Shown: piece by piece, positions 21,101 through 22,783 of the stretch
Layout of the letters: each line of letters begins with the position of its first letter
Numbering within the stretch: position 1 is the stretch's first letter
Notes under the pieces: model-generated
What the model was told of the DNA's origin: nothing
Database searches by the model: none
What the model saw: the letters and a program-made list of their open reading frames with translations, nothing else
DNA from: a virus
IMG/VR virus record: IMGVR_UViG_3300031766_000075
Span: 1-22,783 of that record
Direction: 5' to 3' (one strand)
DNA length: 22,783 nt
Made by a program: the position numbers and the translations under genes

Positions 21101-21554
21101 TCATCTTGAAAATATTTTGGAGACCTGTCTGATTTTGAGCTAGCAAAATAAGGTGGCGCCGGCGGTTCAGGACAGACTTCATCTTCTTCTTGGACTCTTC
21201 GTTCTCGACAGTAGTTCCAGAATTGTTAGCCTCGTACTCTGACTTGTTCTTAGCTGCTGATTTGATTGATTCGTATTCTTCTTTCCACTTTGCAACGGAT
21301 GGAATAAAGTAAGCCTCGCACCCAAAGATGGGCTTAAAGTCTCTGCCTTGCTTTTGCATCTTCTTTGCATGGAGCACCTGATAGGCTAGCCCGTTAGCAT
21401 TGCCGTGATCAGTCAATGCTAAGGCATCCATGCCGTTGTCGTAGGCAAAATCCATGTGCTCCTGCGGGTAGCCCAAGGCGTCGAAAGGTGAGCCAGCGAC
21501 GGAGTGGGCGTGGAGGCCGACAAACGGGATAGCGCTTTTTTTTCTAGATGTCAT
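18123..21554 (-). CDS. dnaE: DNA polymerase III alpha subunit (DnaE type)
   Basis: Replicative DNA polymerase of the bacterial C family. 1143 residues, the full DnaE length (E. coli 1160). PHP domain at the N-terminus with H-A-H at 15-17 and T-D-H at 48-50; palm catalytic carboxylates D470 and D472 in P-D-I-D-Y-D and D635 in K-F-D-I-L-G-L; thumb/fingers around 700-850 (G-F-N-K-S-H-A); helix-hairpin-helix I-K-G-L-G-A-V-A-I-Q-Q-I; OB-fold near the end. No clamp, clamp loader or helicase is in the window. Phages normally encode family A or B polymerases, so this is unusual. It may displace the host alpha or use the host clamp. Confidence 0.97.
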   Translation of the reverse strand: MTSRKKSAIPFVGLHAHSVAGSPFDALGYPQEHMDFAYDNGMDALALTDHGNANGLAYQVLHAKKMQKQGRDFKPIFGCEAYFIPSVAKWKEEYESIKSAAKNKSEYEANNSGTTVENEESKKKMKSVLNRRRHLILLAQNQTGLQNIFKMISRSYSGDNFYRYPRVDYALLKKHNEGVIAASACLGGVYAGNYWENRDAGPDMILSAMRQTTQKMVSIFGDRWYGELQWNNIPEQHDLNKYIIQMHQEFGIELISTADSHYYNADVWKDRELYKRLGWLGKGRPDYLSNELPVSVEEIGYELYPKNGDEMFESYKRYSASTNTEYDDDLVLDSIKRTHQIAHERIESFLPDNTVRLPDFVVPEGSTAGQTLSALCVEGLRSMGMQDNEEYVKRLKREVAVIEERGFSKYFLTMKAIADVASDRQLVGAGRGSAAGSLVAYVLNITQVDPIAYGLQFERFLTKGGSGYPDIDYDVSDPMTLKEELIEQWGRNSVVPITNWNTLQLRSLIKDISKFYGIEFTEVNNVTSKMVYEATPRAKAKHGITSGVYAPTFEELMEFSESLQEFLSKYPHIKTHIEKLYGQTRSASRHAGGVVVGENLNEWMPLINSGGVTQTPWSEGQNVRHLEPMGFIKFDILGLASLRMLEGAIERILKRHHGLENPTFADIKNFYDEKLHPEKINLDDKEVWENIFHKGKWAGIFQFTEAGAQSFCKNAKPDNIIDLSAITSIYRPGPLGAGVDRKFVHAKNNPDEVEYINNRVKEVTEETYGFLIFQEQIAMLAHKLGKDLSLDEGNKLRKLLTKKGTGSVQAEKDKIFDKFKRGCIEKGMKEYEARELWETFEYFSGYGFNKSHAVSYCVLSYQCAYLLNYYPVEWLAAFLDKEPETRKERAIATAKSLGYIVEPLNVNTSGTVWDISADGKTLIQPLTSIKGLGAVAIQQIIEHRPFNTVEDFLFHEKIKYSKLNKKSISALTLAQALNDLVDDRFTGLKHFYSAIAEDRPRKLKNLEENIVTYAPEGDFSEEEKLEYMVNLTGVFPISAVVTPRVRTKLDELYIPPISEFDPELGVTWFIPRECKLKKSKNGKNFYVVKVIDDNNETNIIRCWGVDPTRDIVHINRPYMARLNYNQQWGFSTFSMRKMFKLLA

Positions 21555-21747
21555 TAATTATTTCTTTCATTTCTTCAGTTAGTTGTGCAAGGTCCTTACG
21601 GATAAGTTCCCTGTCGGTAAAGTACATATCTATTATAAACCGTTCTTGTTCTGTTGTCAAGTTAATAAAGTTGCTTGGAAAACCAATATCCTCTTTTGTA
21701 ATCGTCGCCAAGTTGTTGTATGTTTCCTCAATTCTCTTCGTGTTCAT
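21544..21747 (-). CDS. small helical protein of unknown function
   Basis: 67 residues, ATG with a perfect GGGAGG five bases upstream. Acidic with two predicted helices (E-E-T-Y-N-N-L and R-K-D-L-A-Q-L-T-E-E-M-K-E-I-I). It overlaps the polymerase gene by 11 bases and the upstream gene by 20. A perfect TTGACA-N17-TATAAT lies inside it. Unknown function; coupling to the polymerase gene is plain from position. Confidence 0.75.
   Translation of the reverse strand: MNTKRIEETYNNLATITKEDIGFPSNFINLTTEQERFIIDMYFTDRELIRKDLAQLTEEMKEIINDI
21632..21660 (-). promoter_or_regulatory. consensus sigma70 promoter before the polymerase gene
   Basis: TTGACA (21660..21655), 17-base spacer, TATAAT (21637..21632), minus strand: both boxes perfect with an optimal spacer. 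It is inside the 67-aa gene and would give a leader of about 70 bases to the polymerase ATG at 21554. This spacing and quality make it a strong candidate. Confidence 0.75.
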
Positions 21748-22594
21748 CGATGCCTCCCTTAAATATGTATGGTTTCATAAACTGCTTTGACAGTCTAGGT
21801 ATTTTTATGTCGGATTTATAATATTCTCTGAGGCTAGCCCAGCTGTCAAGATCGTAATACTCTTGAACTTTAATAACTTTATCTTTAGTTATTATATCAA
21901 GTTTAAACATTTTGTCAAGAGTTATATTTCTACTAGACCATCTTTCTTGGAATGGTATAGATTTGTTTCCGCCCGTACAGAGCGATTTGGCATTGTATTT
22001 AAATTTGGGCCAATCTTCCGGAAAGAAGGTGAAGGACATGTACCTGTTTTCTCTGACAGTCTCGGCAGATGGGGTCGCCAAAAAGAATGAGTTGGGACCT
22101 CTAATATCGTCCCTGTGTTTATTGACAATGCCTGGATGATAGATCCCTTGCGGAAACGACACGAAATACTTAGTAGGTTTACACCACTGGCTCATTTTAC
22201 TAGAGACCACAAAAGAAGTTAGTGAACCATGCAATATCGTCCAAGCCAAACTGTCTCTTCGATCTCTATCCTTCTGAGCGATTGGTGAGTAAAATATTGG
22301 TGTCCACTTTTCATGATAGTCTTTTCTTTTTACAAAGTTTTTCTCTTGAAAGTATCTAGGATTCATTACGTAATCGCCTAGGCGAGATCTAACGAGCGGT
22401 GAAACGTCATCGTTGCAAACTATCCATATACTGTCGCAACCAGCATGTGCGCATTCATACACTGACCGCTCAATGGCCAACATGCCCTCTCGCAACGGTT
22501 GCAGATAGTCAGGCCACGGGAAATCAAAACAATCCTTGTGGCCGGAAATAGGTATTATGCCTGCTAAATTTCTACCTTTTGGGGCTGCATTCAT
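21728..22594 (-). CDS. nucleotidyltransferase-like (GT-A fold) protein
   Basis: 288 residues, ATG preceded by AGAGG. The first 75 residues resemble sugar-nucleotidyltransferases: A-G-I-I-P-I-S-G-H, a hydrophobic loop, L-Q-P-L, then R-S-V-Y-E-C-A-H-A-G-C-D-S-I-W-I-V-C-N-D-D. This is the loop/helix/strand order of the NTP-binding half of the fold, but the usual G-x-G-T-R-L is changed to G-H-K-D-C-F, so substrate and activity are uncertain. The rest is rich in aromatic residues with no recognised domain. It overlaps its neighbours by about 20 bases on each side. Confidence 0.6.
   Translation of the reverse strand: MNAAPKGRNLAGIIPISGHKDCFDFPWPDYLQPLREGMLAIERSVYECAHAGCDSIWIVCNDDVSPLVRSRLGDYVMNPRYFQEKNFVKRKDYHEKWTPIFYSPIAQKDRDRRDSLAWTILHGSLTSFVVSSKMSQWCKPTKYFVSFPQGIYHPGIVNKHRDDIRGPNSFFLATPSAETVRENRYMSFTFFPEDWPKFKYNAKSLCTGGNKSIPFQERWSSRNITLDKMFKLDIITKDKVIKVQEYYDLDSWASLREYYKSDIKIPRLSKQFMKPYIFKGGIDEHEEN
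21891..21918 (-). promoter_or_regulatory. consensus sigma70 promoter inside the nucleotidyltransferase-like gene
   Basis: TTGACA (21918..21913), 16-base spacer, TATAAT (21896..21891): perfect boxes. It lies inside the 288-aa gene, 144 bases upstream of the 67-aa gene start. The coding sequence here is AT-rich (L-D-K-M-F-K-L-D-I-I), so chance is more likely than for the intergenic promoters. Confidence 0.5.
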
Positions 22595-22739
22595 CTAGAA
22601 CCTCTTGAATCGACATTTTTTTGAGCTTTACATGTTCAGAATCCTGGTATGTCGAATTATCCAGTGGGATCACCACTCTCTTCACATGTTTCACTTTCGG
22701 CTTCCTGTATTTTGGGGTACCGTTTTTGTAGTTGTTCAT
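22572..22739 (-). CDS. small basic protein of unknown function
   Basis: 55 residues from the ATG at 22739..22737. Lys/Arg-rich N-terminus (K-Y-R-K-P-K-V-K-H-V-K-R), then a shorter acidic end M-S-I-Q-E-V-L-D-E-C. No recognisable family. A near-consensus promoter ends one base before this ATG, so its transcript would start inside the reading frame; either translation begins at a later codon or the gene is read from an upstream promoter. It overlaps the next gene by 23 bases. Confidence 0.55.
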   Translation of the reverse strand: MNNYKNGTPKYRKPKVKHVKRVVIPLDNSTYQDSEHVKLKKMSIQEVLDECSPKR

Positions 22740-22740
22740 A

Positions 22741-22769
22741 AATATACCATAAACGCCCAAGTTTGTCAA
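22741..22769 (-). promoter_or_regulatory. sigma70-type promoter at right window edge
   Basis: TTGACA (22769..22764), 17-base spacer, TATATT (22746..22741), minus strand. Likely drives the nucleotidyltransferase-polymerase unit. The predicted start falls about five bases inside the small gene at 22572-22739. Confidence 0.65.
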
Positions 22770-22783
22770 GTGCCTTAAGACAA

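Noticed and set aside
1-22783. tRNA, rRNA, CRISPR arrays, insertion sequences, attachment sites
   Set aside because: I looked on both strands and saw no repeat-spacer array, no terminal inverted repeats with a transposase, and no cloverleaf-like sequence.

Overview
The window reads as part of a large tailed-phage (Caudoviricetes) genome. About 38 genes all lie on the minus strand, most of them overlapping by a few bases or meeting at ATGA/TAATG junctions. Phage-typical enzymes (type II thymidine kinase, dUTPase, UvsE, a phage GroEL, a ClpP-like protease, a DnaE-type polymerase) sit among many tiny unknown proteins. There are no tRNAs, rRNAs, IS elements or CRISPR arrays. The promoter-like sites match the bacterial housekeeping sigma consensus, so host RNA polymerase probably transcribes this region. 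A Gram-negative aquatic host is an inference from the gene repertoire; no host gene is present.

Layout in the direction of transcription (right to left). 22.7-17.7 kb: a small basic protein, a nucleotidyltransferase-like protein, a 67-residue protein, a complete DNA polymerase III alpha subunit (1143 aa) and two small proteins. 17.7-14.8 kb: a YkuD-like SxGC protein, dUTPase, a zinc-ribbon protein, a GMP reductase-like enzyme, a ribbon-helix-helix-like protein and a Cys-rich sigma region 4-like protein. 14.7-11.4 kb: a very acidic protein, the only clear hairpin terminator, then a promoter, a ClpP-like protease and a 633-aa protein with a possible nuclease-like core. 11.4-8.2 kb: groEL behind a consensus promoter, a coiled-coil/membrane protein, two unknowns, glutaredoxin and a four-helix membrane protein. 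8.2-4.0 kb: an 841-aa PcfJ-domain protein, a stand-alone LeuA/CimA-type regulatory domain, an SH3-like protein, an Smr-domain protein and a cytidylyltransferase-like enzyme. 4.0-2.0 kb: UvsE, an acidic unknown and thymidine kinase. 2.0-0 kb: a run of very small genes dominated by a paralogous family with the N-terminal signature K-x-G-D-L-V.

The recognisable enzymes fit nucleotide supply (TK, dUTPase, GMP reductase, glutaredoxin), DNA synthesis (Pol III alpha), repair (UvsE) and protein quality control or assembly (GroEL, ClpP). The most unusual elements are the expanded GDLV family, the orphan amino-acid-synthase regulatory domain, the phage-encoded Pol III alpha, and a set of near-consensus TTGACA/TATAAT promoters embedded in the ends or bodies of the preceding genes.
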